This document shows, one piece after another, positions 33,743 to 44,195 of a DNA stretch of 64,000 nt. Within the stretch, counting starts at the first letter, position 1, and each line of letters starts with the position of its first letter. The notes beneath the pieces are model-generated. The model worked only from the letters and a program-made list of their open reading frames with translations. It made no database searches and was not told the origin of the DNA. The DNA is from Nitrospinia bacterium (GTDB lineage Bacteria > Nitrospinota > Nitrospinia > Nitrospinales > JAJDAT01): positions 186,001 through 250,000 of the forward strand of contig JAJDAT010000001.1 in NCBI GenBank assembly GCA_029261715.1, given 5' to 3'. The position numbers and the translations under genes are program-made.

Positions 33743-36700
33743 ATGTTTAGCAATTTTTTTATAGAACGACCGCGCTTTGCGTTTGTCTTATCCATAATAA
33801 TCGTAATCGCAGGTTTGGTAGCGATACCTCAACTACCAGTTTCTTTATATCCTGAGATATCGCCACCCCAGGTGCAAGTTACGGCATCCTATCCCGGCGC
33901 GGATTCCACCGTATTAGAAAGTACTGTCGCCGCCCCTATTGAGGCGGAAGTCAACGGCGTTGAAAACATGCTCTACATGTCGTCTACCAGTACCAATAAC
34001 GGAGCTTATACTCTCGACATCACATTTGATATTGGAACAGATCCAGACTTAGCCGCAATTAATGTGCAAAACCGCGTATCCTTGGCCACCCCTAAACTAC
34101 CAGCGGAAGTCACTCGCTCCGGAGTTTCCGTTAAAAAGCAAGCGCCAGAATTTCTCCAAATCGTTTCGTTTGCGTCCCCCAAGGGAACTTACGACCAGCT
34201 CTTTTTGAGTAACTTTGTCACCCTAAATATAATAGACGTTTTATCCAGAGTTCCTGGCGTTAGTAAAGTTTCCATATTTGGAGCGCTCGATTACTCAATT
34301 CGAATTTGGTTGAACCCAGACCGCATGGTCAACCTGGGAATTACAACAGAAGATGTAGCGGCCGCTATACGCGATCAAAACCTGCAAGCTGCCGCCGGAC
34401 AAGTGGGGCAAGCGCCTTCGTCTCCAGACCAACAATTCCAATACACCATTAAAGCCAAAGGAAGACTTAACGAAGTTTCCGAGTTTGAAAACATCATCAT
34501 TCGCGCCCAAGCAGACGGAGCTGTTGTGAGAATGAGAGACATCGCTCGTATCGAACTCAGTTCGCAAACTTTCAATATGCTTTCCCGTTTAAACGATTCG
34601 CCAACGGTTAATTTTGCAATTTACCAACTACCGTCTGCCAATGCATTGGATGTGGCTAAAGAGATTCAAGAAAACTTGGAACGATTATCCGAGCGATTCC
34701 CAGAAGATATCGAATACATCATCCCCTATGACTCTACCCAGTTTATCAACAACTCGTTAGCCGAACTTGTAGAAACCCTTTTTATTGCTTTAGGCTTAGT
34801 CATCTTGGTCGTTTATATTTTTATTCAAGATTGGCGCGCAACATTAATACCCGCCCTGGCTATTCCCGTTTCTTTGATCGGAACGTTTGCGCTACTATTA
34901 GCTCTAGGCTATTCAATAAACTCGCTGTCATTATTTGCACTTGTATTAGCTATAGGCATTGTTGTAGACGACGCTATTGTTGTTGTCGAAAACGTCCAAC
35001 GTCATCTTGAAGAAGGTCTTGAACGTAAAGAAGCAACCAAACAAGCAATGGCGGAAGTATTTGGCCCCATCATCGCAACAACGTTAGTGTTACTCGCCGT
35101 GTTTGTTCCTCTCATATTCATGGCAGGGATTCCAGGCCAACTATATAGACAATTCTCCGTAACCATCGGAATCGCCGTATCGATTTCGTCGCTCAATGCA
35201 TTAACTCTAAGTCCAGCGCTATGTTCCATACTTTTACGGAAAAGTTCAGGCCGTCCATGGTTTGCCTTACGCTGGTTCGAGGCAATTTTTGGAGCGATTA
35301 CAACGACCTACTTATTCTCCGTTAAGATGATCGTGCGGCGCTTTGTATTCACGGTTCTATTACTTTCCTCCATCATTGGCGGCTCTTATTGGATTTTTCA
35401 AAACTCACCCACAGGATTTCTACCGCAAGAAGACCAAGGCGTAATTTTTATCGATCTCCAACTTCCCGATGGAGCGTCATTAAACCGAACAGACACGGTC
35501 GTTAAACAAGTAGAAGCTCTTATGAAAACGTTACCCGGTACCGACAATGTCATATCGCTGATTGGAATCGGACTTATAAGCGGACAGAAATCGAACTCGG
35601 CTACAATCATCAATGTTCTTAAGCCTTGGGATGAACGCACGACGCCAGACCTATCCGTAGGAGCTCTTGTAGGACGTGTCTGGGGTATGATGAGTCAAGT
35701 GCCCGGAGCTAGAGCGATTGCTTTCACTCCTCCGCCAATCCGAAGCTTAGGAAATTCCAGCGGATTTGAAATGCAATTACAAGACTTACGAGGCGGAGAC
35801 CCACAAGACCTTTCGGCGGCCATGCGCGGTTTTGTTTTTGAGGCCAATCAAGCGCCGGAATTAAAAAATGTTTACAGTACTTTCAGCGCAGATGTACCGC
35901 AAGTGTCTTTAGAAGTAGATCGCCTACAGGCAAAAGCCTTAGGCATTCCAATAAGCGAAATATTTGCTAGCCTGCAAACACAATTGGGATCTCTCTATGT
36001 AAACGACTTTAATAAATTCGGACGAGTCTACCGAGTCATTCTTCAGGCCGAATCAAGCTTTCGCGACAATCCCGACGATATTGGAAAAATATATGTGAGA
36101 AGTTCCGACGGTACCATGGTTCCGCTTCGCACACTCACTAAAACGTCTTCTATGTTAGGAGCAGAATCGCTTCCACGCTACAACATGTACCGCGCCGCTA
36201 AAATCAATGGCAGCCCCGCTCCGGGATATAGTTCCGGGCAAGCGATAGAAGCGGTGAAAAAACTCACTAAACGTGTCTTGCCTCCCGGCATGGGATATGA
36301 ATGGTCCGGTATGACCTTTCAAGAAATTAGAGCAGGTTCTCAAGGTCCCATTATCTTTGTACTGGCATTAACCTTCGTTTATTTGTTTTTAGTCGCCCAA
36401 TACGAAAGCTGGTCCATTCCCTTAGGCGTTATGCTTTCAGTTCCAATAGCATTAGGAGGCGCTTTACTGATTATGGTGAAGACAGGGCATATCTTAGATA
36501 TTTACGCTCAGATAGGCATGATCATGTTGGTGGGAATGGCGTCTAAAAATGCCATACTCATCGTCGAGTTTGCCAAAGCGCAAAGAGAAGAAGGAGTATC
36601 TATTTTTGAATCCGCGATGAACGCGGCGCGATTGCGCTTTCGAGCGGTAATGATGACCGCCATATCTTTCATTCTTGGAGTTATTCCTTTGGTGATAGCG

Positions 36701-36892
36701 ACAGGAGCCGGAGCAGAAAGCCGGAAGTCCCTGGGAATCGTTATCTTTGGTGGGATGTTAGCTTCCGCCGTTGTCGGTACGTTACTCGTCCCCTCTTTCT
36801 ACACACTAGTCCAAACCATTCGAGAAAAAACGAAAAAGAAAAAAGTTATTGAAGAGCCTCCAACAGAAACATCTGCGGAAGCTCAGTCATGA
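33743..36892 (+). CDS. RND multidrug efflux pump, inner-membrane subunit (AcrB/MexB, HAE1)
   Basis: 1049 residues, the normal length for HAE1 pumps. Starts [18 protein letters not shown], with twelve membrane segments and two large periplasmic loops. Proton-relay residues are present: the Asp-Asp pair in [14 protein letters not shown] (TM4) and Lys in [13 protein letters not shown] (TM10). The signature GFLPQEDQG opens the second loop. Exports hydrophobic or amphipathic compounds using the proton gradient. It is the third gene of the operon; the lipoprotein gene follows after 19 nt. No local TetR- or MarR-type repressor is seen. Confidence 0.96.
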   Translation: MFSNFFIERPRFAFVLSIIIVIAGLVAIPQLPVSLYPEISPPQVQVTASYPGADSTVLESTVAAPIEAEVNGVENMLYMSSTSTNNGAYTLDITFDIGTDPDLAAINVQNRVSLATPKLPAEVTRSGVSVKKQAPEFLQIVSFASPKGTYDQLFLSNFVTLNIIDVLSRVPGVSKVSIFGALDYSIRIWLNPDRMVNLGITTEDVAAAIRDQNLQAAAGQVGQAPSSPDQQFQYTIKAKGRLNEVSEFENIIIRAQADGAVVRMRDIARIELSSQTFNMLSRLNDSPTVNFAIYQLPSANALDVAKEIQENLERLSERFPEDIEYIIPYDSTQFINNSLAELVETLFIALGLVILVVYIFIQDWRATLIPALAIPVSLIGTFALLLALGYSINSLSLFALVLAIGIVVDDAIVVVENVQRHLEEGLERKEATKQAMAEVFGPIIATTLVLLAVFVPLIFMAGIPGQLYRQFSVTIGIAVSISSLNALTLSPALCSILLRKSSGRPWFALRWFEAIFGAITTTYLFSVKMIVRRFVFTVLLLSSIIGGSYWIFQNSPTGFLPQEDQGVIFIDLQLPDGASLNRTDTVVKQVEALMKTLPGTDNVISLIGIGLISGQKSNSATIINVLKPWDERTTPDLSVGALVGRVWGMMSQVPGARAIAFTPPPIRSLGNSSGFEMQLQDLRGGDPQDLSAAMRGFVFEANQAPELKNVYSTFSADVPQVSLEVDRLQAKALGIPISEIFASLQTQLGSLYVNDFNKFGRVYRVILQAESSFRDNPDDIGKIYVRSSDGTMVPLRTLTKTSSMLGAESLPRYNMYRAAKINGSPAPGYSSGQAIEAVKKLTKRVLPPGMGYEWSGMTFQEIRAGSQGPIIFVLALTFVYLFLVAQYESWSIPLGVMLSVPIALGGALLIMVKTGHILDIYAQIGMIMLVGMASKNAILIVEFAKAQREEGVSIFESAMNAARLRFRAVMMTAISFILGVIPLVIATGAGAESRKSLGIVIFGGMLASAVVGTLLVPSFYTLVQTIREKTKKKKVIEEPPTETSAEAQS

Positions 36893-36911
36893 TAAAGAAC
36901 TGGAGAATTAA

Positions 36912-37553
36912 ATGAAGATCGCCAAATTAATTTTTGTCCTTACCCTACTCTACTTTTTTTCAGCTTGCAGCCCCATATCCAAAACAATTAGAGATAGCAA
37001 GGTTTTGGGAAATACCGATGGTTTAGTAAAAGTTAATACAAAAGAAAAAGTAATTATTTATAAACGACCCGGCTTCAACATTGGTAGATACAGCAAGTTT
37101 AGAATCGATCCCGTTCGATCTAAAGTAACGAACAAAACAATGGTTCGTATGACCTCGGAGGAAAGAAAAAACGTAGGAGAATACTTACGAAGCGCCGTAA
37201 TGAAAGAGCTTAAAGACGGAGGTTACAAGATTTCCTTTGATGAAGGACCAGATATTGTAGGCATCAAATTTACTTTGACGGATGTTGATTCCGGTAATCC
37301 CTATTTGAACGTCCTACAATTCCACCCAGTCGGTATTTCTTTAGATATAGGCGGCGTAACAATTGAATCAGAGTTTTATGACACCTCAAACAATCAAGTC
37401 AACGCTATCGCTGTGGTCGGCGCGGAGGGAGCGAGAAAATTTAATATTTCTTCTGTAAATGGGCAATGGGGAGACATAATAAAAATATTCGACAAATGGG
37501 CAGAGGGTTTTCGAAAACGAGTGGATGAAAAACGCGCCGAGTTGAGGAAGTAA
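36912..37553 (+). CDS. DUF3313-like lipoprotein, paralogue of the one at 26160
   Basis: 213 residues, lipobox FSAC (Cys near residue 19), GGAG 5 nt before the ATG. Shares with the earlier paralogue YKRPGFNIGRYSKFRIDPV, LRSAVMKELKDGGYKI, a beta-rich middle with VTIESEFYD and the end FDKWAEGFRKRVDEKR. The same length and motif order indicate duplication. Its place as last gene of the RND operon suggests an accessory envelope role in efflux or lipid homeostasis, which is an inference. Confidence 0.77.
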   Translation: MKIAKLIFVLTLLYFFSACSPISKTIRDSKVLGNTDGLVKVNTKEKVIIYKRPGFNIGRYSKFRIDPVRSKVTNKTMVRMTSEERKNVGEYLRSAVMKELKDGGYKISFDEGPDIVGIKFTLTDVDSGNPYLNVLQFHPVGISLDIGGVTIESEFYDTSNNQVNAIAVVGAEGARKFNISSVNGQWGDIIKIFDKWAEGFRKRVDEKRAELRK

Positions 37554-37610
37554 TCGAAAAAATAACTAGCTTGACGTTTTTTCAAAAAAAACATTGCTCC
37601 AAGTCAATTA

Positions 37611-37663
37611 TCGAGATTCTTCACTCCTAGACTGTTACACCGTCTATCCGTTTCAGGATGACG
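37611..37663. repeat. Family A repeat after the efflux operon
   Basis: CGAGATTCTTCACTCC ... CCGTTTCAGGATGACGG in inverted orientation, between the convergent lipoprotein and DoxX genes, with an internal AGACTGTTACACCGTCT imperfect stem. It may act as a bidirectional 3' boundary. Confidence 0.6.
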
Positions 37664-37759
37664 GTTGATCGATGTTTTTACTTAATACTATATTCTTCTC
37701 TTCAACAACAATTTAGCGAAATTCCTTTTACATTCTTTTTTAAAACCCCATTTCCAAAC

Positions 37760-38221
37760 TCAATTTTTCAAATACTTTTCCGAAACCCATTGGTCTAGCG
37801 AATATTTACCGCCACCCGTAATCATTAAAGCAATAGCTATTCCAATCGCTAAAAGATGATATTCAAAACCTTCGCCCGCTTGTTTACCTGACCAGTTCAT
37901 AAAAAACCCGTTGCCTAAGTGAGCAGTGAAGACAGCTCCAATCATGATGATTCCAATTCCTGCGGCGCTGAATCGAGTGAGAAAACCCGCTATCAAACCC
38001 AAAGGCCCCAAAAATTCTCCTGTGATAACGAGTAGAGCTATGATCATCGGCAACCCCACTTGCTGAGTCAAAAACCCAAGAGTTCCTTCCAGCCCGTACC
38101 CCCCAAACCAACCCAGTACTTTTTGCGCGCCATGTGGAAACATAACAATTCCTAGCATCACTCTCAAAACTATCGGTGAATAATTGTCATCTGCACTCAA
38201 CATCTTTTTTAAATAGTCCAT
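37760..38221 (-). CDS. DoxX family membrane protein
   Basis: 153 residues with four membrane helices. DoxX hallmarks: RVMLGIVMFPHGAQKVLGWFGG, then FLTQQVGLP, GEFLGPLGLIAGFLTR and the final helix with EYHLLAIGIAIALMITGGGKYSLDQ. Bacterial DoxX proteins are linked to thiosulfate or sulfur redox handling or to SodA-associated oxidative stress complexes, but most are uncharacterised. Transcribed alone. Confidence 0.88.
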   Translation of the reverse strand: MDYLKKMLSADDNYSPIVLRVMLGIVMFPHGAQKVLGWFGGYGLEGTLGFLTQQVGLPMIIALLVITGEFLGPLGLIAGFLTRFSAAGIGIIMIGAVFTAHLGNGFFMNWSGKQAGEGFEYHLLAIGIAIALMITGGGKYSLDQWVSEKYLKN

Positions 38222-38540
38222 GAGATTTAGCCTTCATTCAGATTAAAAGTTTTCAAAGCATTAATTAACAGCTTACAGAGCGATTGGCATGCCAAAAACA
38301 AAATATCACATAAATCCTCTATTTTTATGACATTAAATAAATTTAATATAATCATGTAATCAATCAAATCTCGTTAAACTAATATTTTCACTCTTCCGAC
38401 TAAGTACTTTCGATGCATTCATAGGAAAATTGAAAAGACTTTTATCAAAGCTTTAACAACCCAGACCTACAGAGGTATACTCTACAGACGAAAATCGATC
38501 GTCTATAAAACGAATCACGAACGCATTCACGGATCAAATA
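38222..38540. other. Intergenic region between divergent DoxX and methyltransferase genes
   Basis: 319 bp, AT-rich, no gene seen. The half near the methyltransferase gene holds two palindromes described separately. Confidence 0.5.
38471..38504. promoter_or_regulatory. Two adjacent palindromes upstream of the methyltransferase gene
   Basis: AGAG-GTATA-CTCT at 38471-38483 and AGACGA-N7-TCGTCT at 38486-38504, 37 nt before the ATG, with CTACAG repeated at 38467 and 38482. This arrangement looks like operator half-sites; no regulator gene lies adjacent. Confidence 0.35.
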
Positions 38541-39242
38541 ATGAAAAACCAAAAATCGTCGATTGTTTTTGATAAAGAACGCGCTTCTTCATACGACAAA
38601 CGGTTCACTAAACTAGCTTCCATACGCGATGCGCTTCATCTTCTTATTCGAATGCAACTTTCCGATCTTCCCGCTAACGCGCGAATTCTCTGCGTCGGCG
38701 CTGGAACCGGTATAGAACTCGTTTATCTCGCCCAAACCTTTCCACAATGGAGTTTCACTGCTGTTGAACCAGCAATGCCTATGCTTGATATTTGTCGCAA
38801 AAGAGCGGAAGAATACGGCATCACATCTCGTTGCAATTTTCACGAAGGCTATCTTGATTCACTCCCCGAATCAGATCCTTTCGACGCGGCTACTTGTATT
38901 TTGGTTTCTCATTTCATTACGCAGCCAGAGGAGCGACGTAAGTTTTTCCATGAAATTGCAGAAAGGCTTAGACCCAATGGCTATTTAGTAAGCGCTGACT
39001 TAGCTTCCGATATGACAACATCAGCTTACGAAAGTCTATTTGAAGTTTGGGTGAAAACACTGAAATATTCTGAAATACCTGACGAGGAAATCGAAAAGTA
39101 TCGTGCGGCTCTGGGGAAGGATGTAGCGGTACTACCGCCAAAAGAGGTTGAATCGATCATTAGTTCGAGCGATTTTGAAAGACCTGTTTTGTTCTACCAA
39201 GCTCTGCTCATGCATGCCTGGTATTCCAAACGTACTTCCTAA
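38541..39242 (+). CDS. Class I SAM-dependent methyltransferase
   Basis: 233 residues. SAM motif I ILCVGAGTGIELVYLAQ, motif II WSFTAVEPAMPML, and a post-motif region with DAATCILVSHFI and RLRPNGYLVSADL. Resembles the Methyltransf_25/UbiE-like group of small-molecule methyltransferases. It stands alone with candidate operators upstream and converges on the BLUF gene. Substrate unknown. Confidence 0.87.
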   Translation: MKNQKSSIVFDKERASSYDKRFTKLASIRDALHLLIRMQLSDLPANARILCVGAGTGIELVYLAQTFPQWSFTAVEPAMPMLDICRKRAEEYGITSRCNFHEGYLDSLPESDPFDAATCILVSHFITQPEERRKFFHEIAERLRPNGYLVSADLASDMTTSAYESLFEVWVKTLKYSEIPDEEIEKYRAALGKDVAVLPPKEVESIISSSDFERPVLFYQALLMHAWYSKRTS

Positions 39243-39268
39243 ATCGCAAACCATCTAGCAATGTTTTT

Positions 39269-39694
39269 TTAAGGCAAGACTTCCTTAAAAATTTGAAAAA
39301 GATTAGTCGCTGTTGAACGATCCTTTTTAATCAATTCGTCAGTGAATCCTTTTTTAAGAAAAGTAGAAAATCCTTTCAACTGGGTTTTATCAATAGATTC
39401 AAAATTATGAAAGGCCATACTCCAATTCGCAAATGTTCTTTCAGGAATTTCTCCATCATAAACCAAACTAACGCCCGTATGACGTTTATCCATTTTAATT
39501 TTCTCTAAGAGTTTAAAGATAGCATCTTTATCGCCTTCCAATATCTGCATGAACTGTCTTGTTTTTATCCAATAAATAAGAATACCTGTTATTCCGATTT
39601 CAGCATTTTTTTTTCTGGATGTCTCTATGAGATCCAATATATCGGTTTCGGACATTTCTCTTACGGCAAAACTACAATAAAATAATTCATGCAT
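39269..39694 (-). CDS. Short BLUF-domain blue-light photoreceptor
   Basis: 141 residues from the ATG at 39694 (AAGAAG upstream); a longer frame to 39742 adds a basic stretch not expected of BLUF. FAD-binding BLUF residues are present: Tyr in ELFYCS, Asn in SRKKNAEIGITG, Gln in FMQILEGD and Trp/Met in FANWSMAF, plus KRH in the last strand. The C-terminal about 45 residues are a helical cap, with no effector domain, so it is a short BLUF that must signal through a partner. The REC-kinase gene 350 bp upstream on the same strand is a positional candidate. Confidence 0.92.
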   Translation of the reverse strand: MHELFYCSFAVREMSETDILDLIETSRKKNAEIGITGILIYWIKTRQFMQILEGDKDAIFKLLEKIKMDKRHTGVSLVYDGEIPERTFANWSMAFHNFESIDKTQLKGFSTFLKKGFTDELIKKDRSTATNLFQIFKEVLP

Positions 39695-40040
39695 ATTAGA
39701 CAATCTTCTTAAGAATTTTTTATATATCCTACATAGTAACAAGAACTTTCAAACCTGTCTCAATCTAAATTTCAGTTTCTTGTAAATTTTATTCACTCAT
39801 GTTTTTTTCAATGGTTTCAAGAATCTTAATAAAGTCTATTATCGAGAATTCGATTAAATTAAAACGTATTAAAGGAGGGAGCTACTAAAAGGACAAGAAA
39901 GTTTGGGAAATAAAAACTTCTGAGAAAATTAAGAACCTCAATACAGATTAGATACGCAAAATAATCAAATACGTATCCATCTAAAAATAGAATTGATACT
40001 TCAATATATTATGGACATAAAATGGAAACTTTTAAAAAAG

Positions 40041-41636
40041 TTATTCAATAGCCCCCAAAACATCTTCAATAACATTAATAAAGTTATCCACATCAATTGG
40101 CTTAGTAATATAAGTTTGAAACCCCATATCTAAAGCTTTTTTCTTATCTTCCGCCATTGCGTCTGCGCTAAGAGCAATTATGGGAATATTAGAAGTAGCT
40201 TCCATCGATTTAATTTTTTCATAGGCGCAGAAACCGTCTATATCAGGCAAATGCAGATCCATCAAAATAAGATCCGGTATTTCCGTCGACGCCAACCTAA
40301 TTCCCGGCTGAGCTTCCATTGCGGAAATTAGCTTTACGTTATTCATTCGCGACATTATTCTTCTGACCAATTCAAGATTAGATGGATTGTCCTCGATATA
40401 AAGAATCGTCTTTTTGTAACAAACGGAATTATCTTCTTCAACATTCCGATTTTTTTGCGGTTCAGGTAACACAACGGCAGGTTGTTCGGCTAAAGGAACA
40501 TCAATAAAGAAAGAACTTCCTTCTTCAACGTTATTTTCAAAATGTATATCGCCTCCCATAAGCTCCATCAGTTTTTTAGAAATTGACAATCCGATACCAG
40601 TTCCTTGCACTTCCGTCAATTCAGCGCCAAGTCTTTCAAAAGGCATAAACAGGTTTTCCTTAAGGTTATCGGGAATTCCCTTGCCTGTGTCCCTCACCTC
40701 AAGCTTTAAACGATCACCTAGAACCCAATATTTTAAAGTAACGCTACCGTTCTCTTTGTTATATTTGATTGCGTTAGTCGTTAAATTAATCAACACTTGT
40801 TTTAAGCGAGTCCTATCCGCTATAACATATAAAGAAGAGCCTTCATCCTTATTTTCATCTATAATTTGAACGCCTTTGCCTTGAGCCAGTGATATAGAAA
40901 GGTCAATCGCTTCATTTTTAAGAGTGTAAATATTTATGGGTTCTAACCGAACCTTCAAATCGCCAGTTTCAATTTGGGAAAGATCCAACACTTCATTAAT
41001 TAAATCCAGCAAATGCTTTCCCGCTTTTATTATACGAGCTATATCATTTTCCCGAGTTGTCGCCTTTTCATTTTGAGCGTCGACCATTAACAATTGACTG
41101 AACCCAAGAATGGCGTTCATAGGAGTCCGTAATTCATGACTCATTCTAGCCATGAATTCAGATTTAGTTCGGTTTGACTCCACCGTTTTAAGAATTAAAT
41201 TATCTTTTTCTTTCGAATACTTTCGCAACAATAATTGCGTCCGAACCCTTATAAGAACCTCTTCTTTTTGTATTGGTTTTTTAATATAATCAGCGCCGCC
41301 AACTAAAAAACCATGAACTAAGTCTTCAGTCGCTACCTTAGCGGTAAGAAAAAGAATGGGAATATTTTTAGTGATTTCAGTATTTTTAAGTTCTTCACAA
41401 ACACCGTAGCCATCCAAATCAGGCATCATAATATCCAACAAAATTGCGTCGGGAACGCCTTTTTTTGCAACGTCTATAGCCATCTTACCATTGACCGCCA
41501 CTAAAATATCTAAACCTAAATCTTTAAAATAATTTCTTAGAAGACTTATATTTTCGACATTATCGTCCACGATTAAGATCGACATTCCCTTCAAAGCTTC
41601 AAATGAAAATAAATCGTCTTTTTCTAAAGGTTCCAT
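40041..41636 (-). CDS. REC-HisKA-HATPase-REC hybrid histidine kinase
   Basis: 531 residues, soluble. N-terminal REC (about 15-135: ILIVDDN, LLDIMMPDLDG, IKKPI), HisKA with [12 protein letters not shown], HATPase_c with LTTNAIKYN, DTGKGIP and GTGIGLS, and a C-terminal REC (LYIEDN, LMDLHLPDIDG, ITKPID). A kinase between two receivers allows input by one and relay by the other. The product of the gene at 42082 has the same architecture and similar sequence throughout. No sensor or output domain, so it probably takes its signal from a partner, possibly BLUF. Start supported by alignment with the paralogue. Confidence 0.92.
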   Translation of the reverse strand: MEPLEKDDLFSFEALKGMSILIVDDNVENISLLRNYFKDLGLDILVAVNGKMAIDVAKKGVPDAILLDIMMPDLDGYGVCEELKNTEITKNIPILFLTAKVATEDLVHGFLVGGADYIKKPIQKEEVLIRVRTQLLLRKYSKEKDNLILKTVESNRTKSEFMARMSHELRTPMNAILGFSQLLMVDAQNEKATTRENDIARIIKAGKHLLDLINEVLDLSQIETGDLKVRLEPINIYTLKNEAIDLSISLAQGKGVQIIDENKDEGSSLYVIADRTRLKQVLINLTTNAIKYNKENGSVTLKYWVLGDRLKLEVRDTGKGIPDNLKENLFMPFERLGAELTEVQGTGIGLSISKKLMELMGGDIHFENNVEEGSSFFIDVPLAEQPAVVLPEPQKNRNVEEDNSVCYKKTILYIEDNPSNLELVRRIMSRMNNVKLISAMEAQPGIRLASTEIPDLILMDLHLPDIDGFCAYEKIKSMEATSNIPIIALSADAMAEDKKKALDMGFQTYITKPIDVDNFINVIEDVLGAIE

Positions 41637-42081
41637 TTGCCGTTTGTTTTCTTAAAAATTAAAAAAAATAAATTTGGACACTAAAACGGTTAATTTTAAA
41701 GATACTCATAAATGCTATCGTGTTTCTCAATTTCTCCAACTCTCAAGATAATAGTTATCAAAAGAGAATTATGAGAAATCACCTTTTTAAACAATCCGAA
41801 ACAACTCTTATCGCTTCACACACTGGCCCCAAAGAAAGTAGCAAGTTTTCAAATAAAAAAAACTTATAAATTATTCACGATTGTCACTACCCTGAAAATT
41901 ATAACTTATCCTCCCCCAAAAAAAATACAAATACTTACATAGAATATAGATATTAAAGTAAACCAAGTCCCAACTTACCATTATAGAAGAAAAACGTAAT
42001 CATCTTTTCATGAGTTGGAGTCAATAGAATAAAGTGGGGGGAATAGTTTAAGATCATACCATAAAACTGAAAAACAACCTT
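41637..42081. other. Intergenic region between the two REC-kinase-REC genes
   Basis: 445 bp, strongly AT-rich. I see no gene, repeat-family copy or clear terminator; it presumably carries the promoter of the downstream minus-strand kinase. Confidence 0.5.
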
Positions 42082-43665
42082 CTATAGTAAAAACTTATCC
42101 ATCTCTTTTAAAAAACCGTCAATATTAATGGGTTTAGTGATGTAAGTTTTAAATCCCATATCTAAAGCTTTTTTCTTATCTCCCTCCATTGCGTCAGCGC
42201 TAACCGCGACAACTGGAATGTTTTCCGTTTTCTCCATTGATTTCAATTTTTTAAAAGCTTCAAGACCGCTCATCCCAGGGAGATTGATATCCATCAAGAT
42301 AAGCGTAGGTTTTTCCGATAAAGCCAATTGAATACCCGTTTTTGCTTCGGTAGCAGATATAAGTCTTACATCGTCTTTAATCGCCATGATTCTTTTTACC
42401 AAATGCAAATTCGCAGGATTGTCTTCAATATACAAAACCGTCTTTTGAGACGACTCAAAACCTTCTTCAATAGCTATTGCCCTTGTCGAAAGAGGGCGCG
42501 GCGCCTCTATAGGGGAAGAAGCTAATGGAATTTCAATATAAAAACTACTTCCCTCGCCTTCCATGCTGACAAAACCAATAGAACCAGACATCAAATCCAT
42601 TAACTTTTTCGATATCGCCAAACCAATCCCCGTACCTTCAACATCAGATAGCTCAACGCCAAGTCTTTCGAAAGGTTCGAAAATCTTTTCTTGTAGACTA
42701 ACTGGAATTCCCAGTCCCGTATCCGATACGGTAAACCTAAGACGATCGCCTTTTTTAGAAATACCCAGTTTAATGCTTCCATTCTCTCGATTGTATTTGA
42801 TTGCATTTGAAATCAGATTAAGCAACACTTGCCTTAATCGAGTTTTATCTGCATGAACATAGAGCTGTTCGCTTCCCGCATTTTCATCTATAAGATGAAG
42901 CCCTCTTTGCTTGATTAAAGAACTGGTAAAATCTAATATTTCACTCTTAAGTCCCGATATATTGATCGGCTCAAGAGAGACTTTTAGCTTTCCCGCCTCG
43001 ATTTGTGAAAGATCCAACACCTCGTTAATCAATTCTAATAAATGTTTGCCTGCCCTTAAGATGCGATCAACATCACTCACTCTCGCGCCAGCCTTTTCCA
43101 TTTGCGCATCAACCTTTAACAATTGGCCAAACCCTAAAATAGCGTTCATAGGAGTACGCAACTCATGACTCATCCTTGCCATAAATTCCGACTTCGCATA
43201 GTTTGAATTTTCCGCTTTTTTAATCAAACAATCCTTTAGTATCCCTTCTTTTCTAAGAAGTAAATGAGTTCTCGATCTAACCAAAACCTCCTCTTTACAT
43301 ATCGGTTTCTTTATATAATCAATCCCGCCAACAGAATAACTTCTCAACAAATTCTCTCTTTCATCTTTAGCTGTAACAAAAATTACCGGCACTTCTTTCA
43401 GTAATTTATTCTTTTTCAGCTCAATACAAGTTTCAAAACCATCCATATTAGGCATTAAGATATCTAATAAAATTAAATCAGGAAGCGTTTTTTCGGAAAT
43501 ACCAAGAGCGGCCATGCCACTCTTTGCGACTAAAACTTGTAATTCCGTATTTGCAAAACAGTTCCTTAAAATATCCAAAGTTTCATGATCGTCATCAACG
43601 ATCAAAACTTTCATTCCTTCTAATCCCGCGAAAGAAATTAAATTGTCGATATTTGCAGTTTCCAT
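42082..43665 (-). CDS. REC-HisKA-HATPase-REC hybrid histidine kinase, paralogue
   Basis: 527 residues from the ATG at 43665, chosen because METANIDNLISFAGLEGM then lines up with the paralogue's N-terminus and GGGG lies 7 nt upstream; longer starts at 43701 and 43707 exist. REC (LIVDDD, LLDILMPNMDG, IKKPI), His[14 protein letters not shown], HATPase_c LISNAIKYN / DTGLGIP / GTGIGLA, REC ([23 protein letters not shown]). Probably arose by tandem duplication with the gene at 40041. Divergent from the cNMP-kinase gene. Confidence 0.92.
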   Translation of the reverse strand: METANIDNLISFAGLEGMKVLIVDDDHETLDILRNCFANTELQVLVAKSGMAALGISEKTLPDLILLDILMPNMDGFETCIELKKNKLLKEVPVIFVTAKDERENLLRSYSVGGIDYIKKPICKEEVLVRSRTHLLLRKEGILKDCLIKKAENSNYAKSEFMARMSHELRTPMNAILGFGQLLKVDAQMEKAGARVSDVDRILRAGKHLLELINEVLDLSQIEAGKLKVSLEPINISGLKSEILDFTSSLIKQRGLHLIDENAGSEQLYVHADKTRLRQVLLNLISNAIKYNRENGSIKLGISKKGDRLRFTVSDTGLGIPVSLQEKIFEPFERLGVELSDVEGTGIGLAISKKLMDLMSGSIGFVSMEGEGSSFYIEIPLASSPIEAPRPLSTRAIAIEEGFESSQKTVLYIEDNPANLHLVKRIMAIKDDVRLISATEAKTGIQLALSEKPTLILMDINLPGMSGLEAFKKLKSMEKTENIPVVAVSADAMEGDKKKALDMGFKTYITKPINIDGFLKEMDKFLL

Positions 43666-44195
43666 TTCATTCCCCACTAAAATCTCATCCACTAAAGACA
43701 TCCCCAAATCGAACTAATTCAGGGTCCAGATTTATTCATTTAGTCAAAAATCAAAGCGCATTAATTTATAATTAGTAGTTAGTTTAAAGAATAAAATCTC
43801 TAAAAAACTAACCAGAAAGCATTCACAACTATGGTTACCTCCTAACCATGAACTTAGAATAGCTTTCCACTTCTTAAACTTCAACACATATTGTAAATAT
43901 AATTAAACAAAACCAAAAAAACCTTTTATTATCAATACTTTAAAAACTGTCACAATATGTTAACAAAGCTATTTTTTTAAACCCAAAGAGATTACATTAA
44001 ACCCTAATGAAAATTTAAAACTTTACAATTCTGTAACATAAGAATAAAATTAGAACTAACCAATACACCTCACGACTCTGTCTTATTTTGTTACACTTAA
44101 TATCAATCAATCATTTATAATGGCTTTCAATCTACAATATTACATCGCAATATTTATCGCCAGACTCGACGTATTCGATCTTCCGAAACAAAAAC
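43666..44195. other. Divergent intergenic region between two kinase genes
   Basis: 530 bp of AT-rich DNA without a gene. A TATAAT box at 44116-44121, 74 nt before the cNMP-kinase ATG, with TTACAC 19 nt upstream, is a weak promoter candidate for the plus-strand gene. Confidence 0.4.

Noticed and set aside
33547-33750. 67-codon open frame between adaptor and pump genes
   Set aside because: It runs through two copies of the dispersed repeat and overlaps the pump start; no ribosome-binding site or protein-like pattern.
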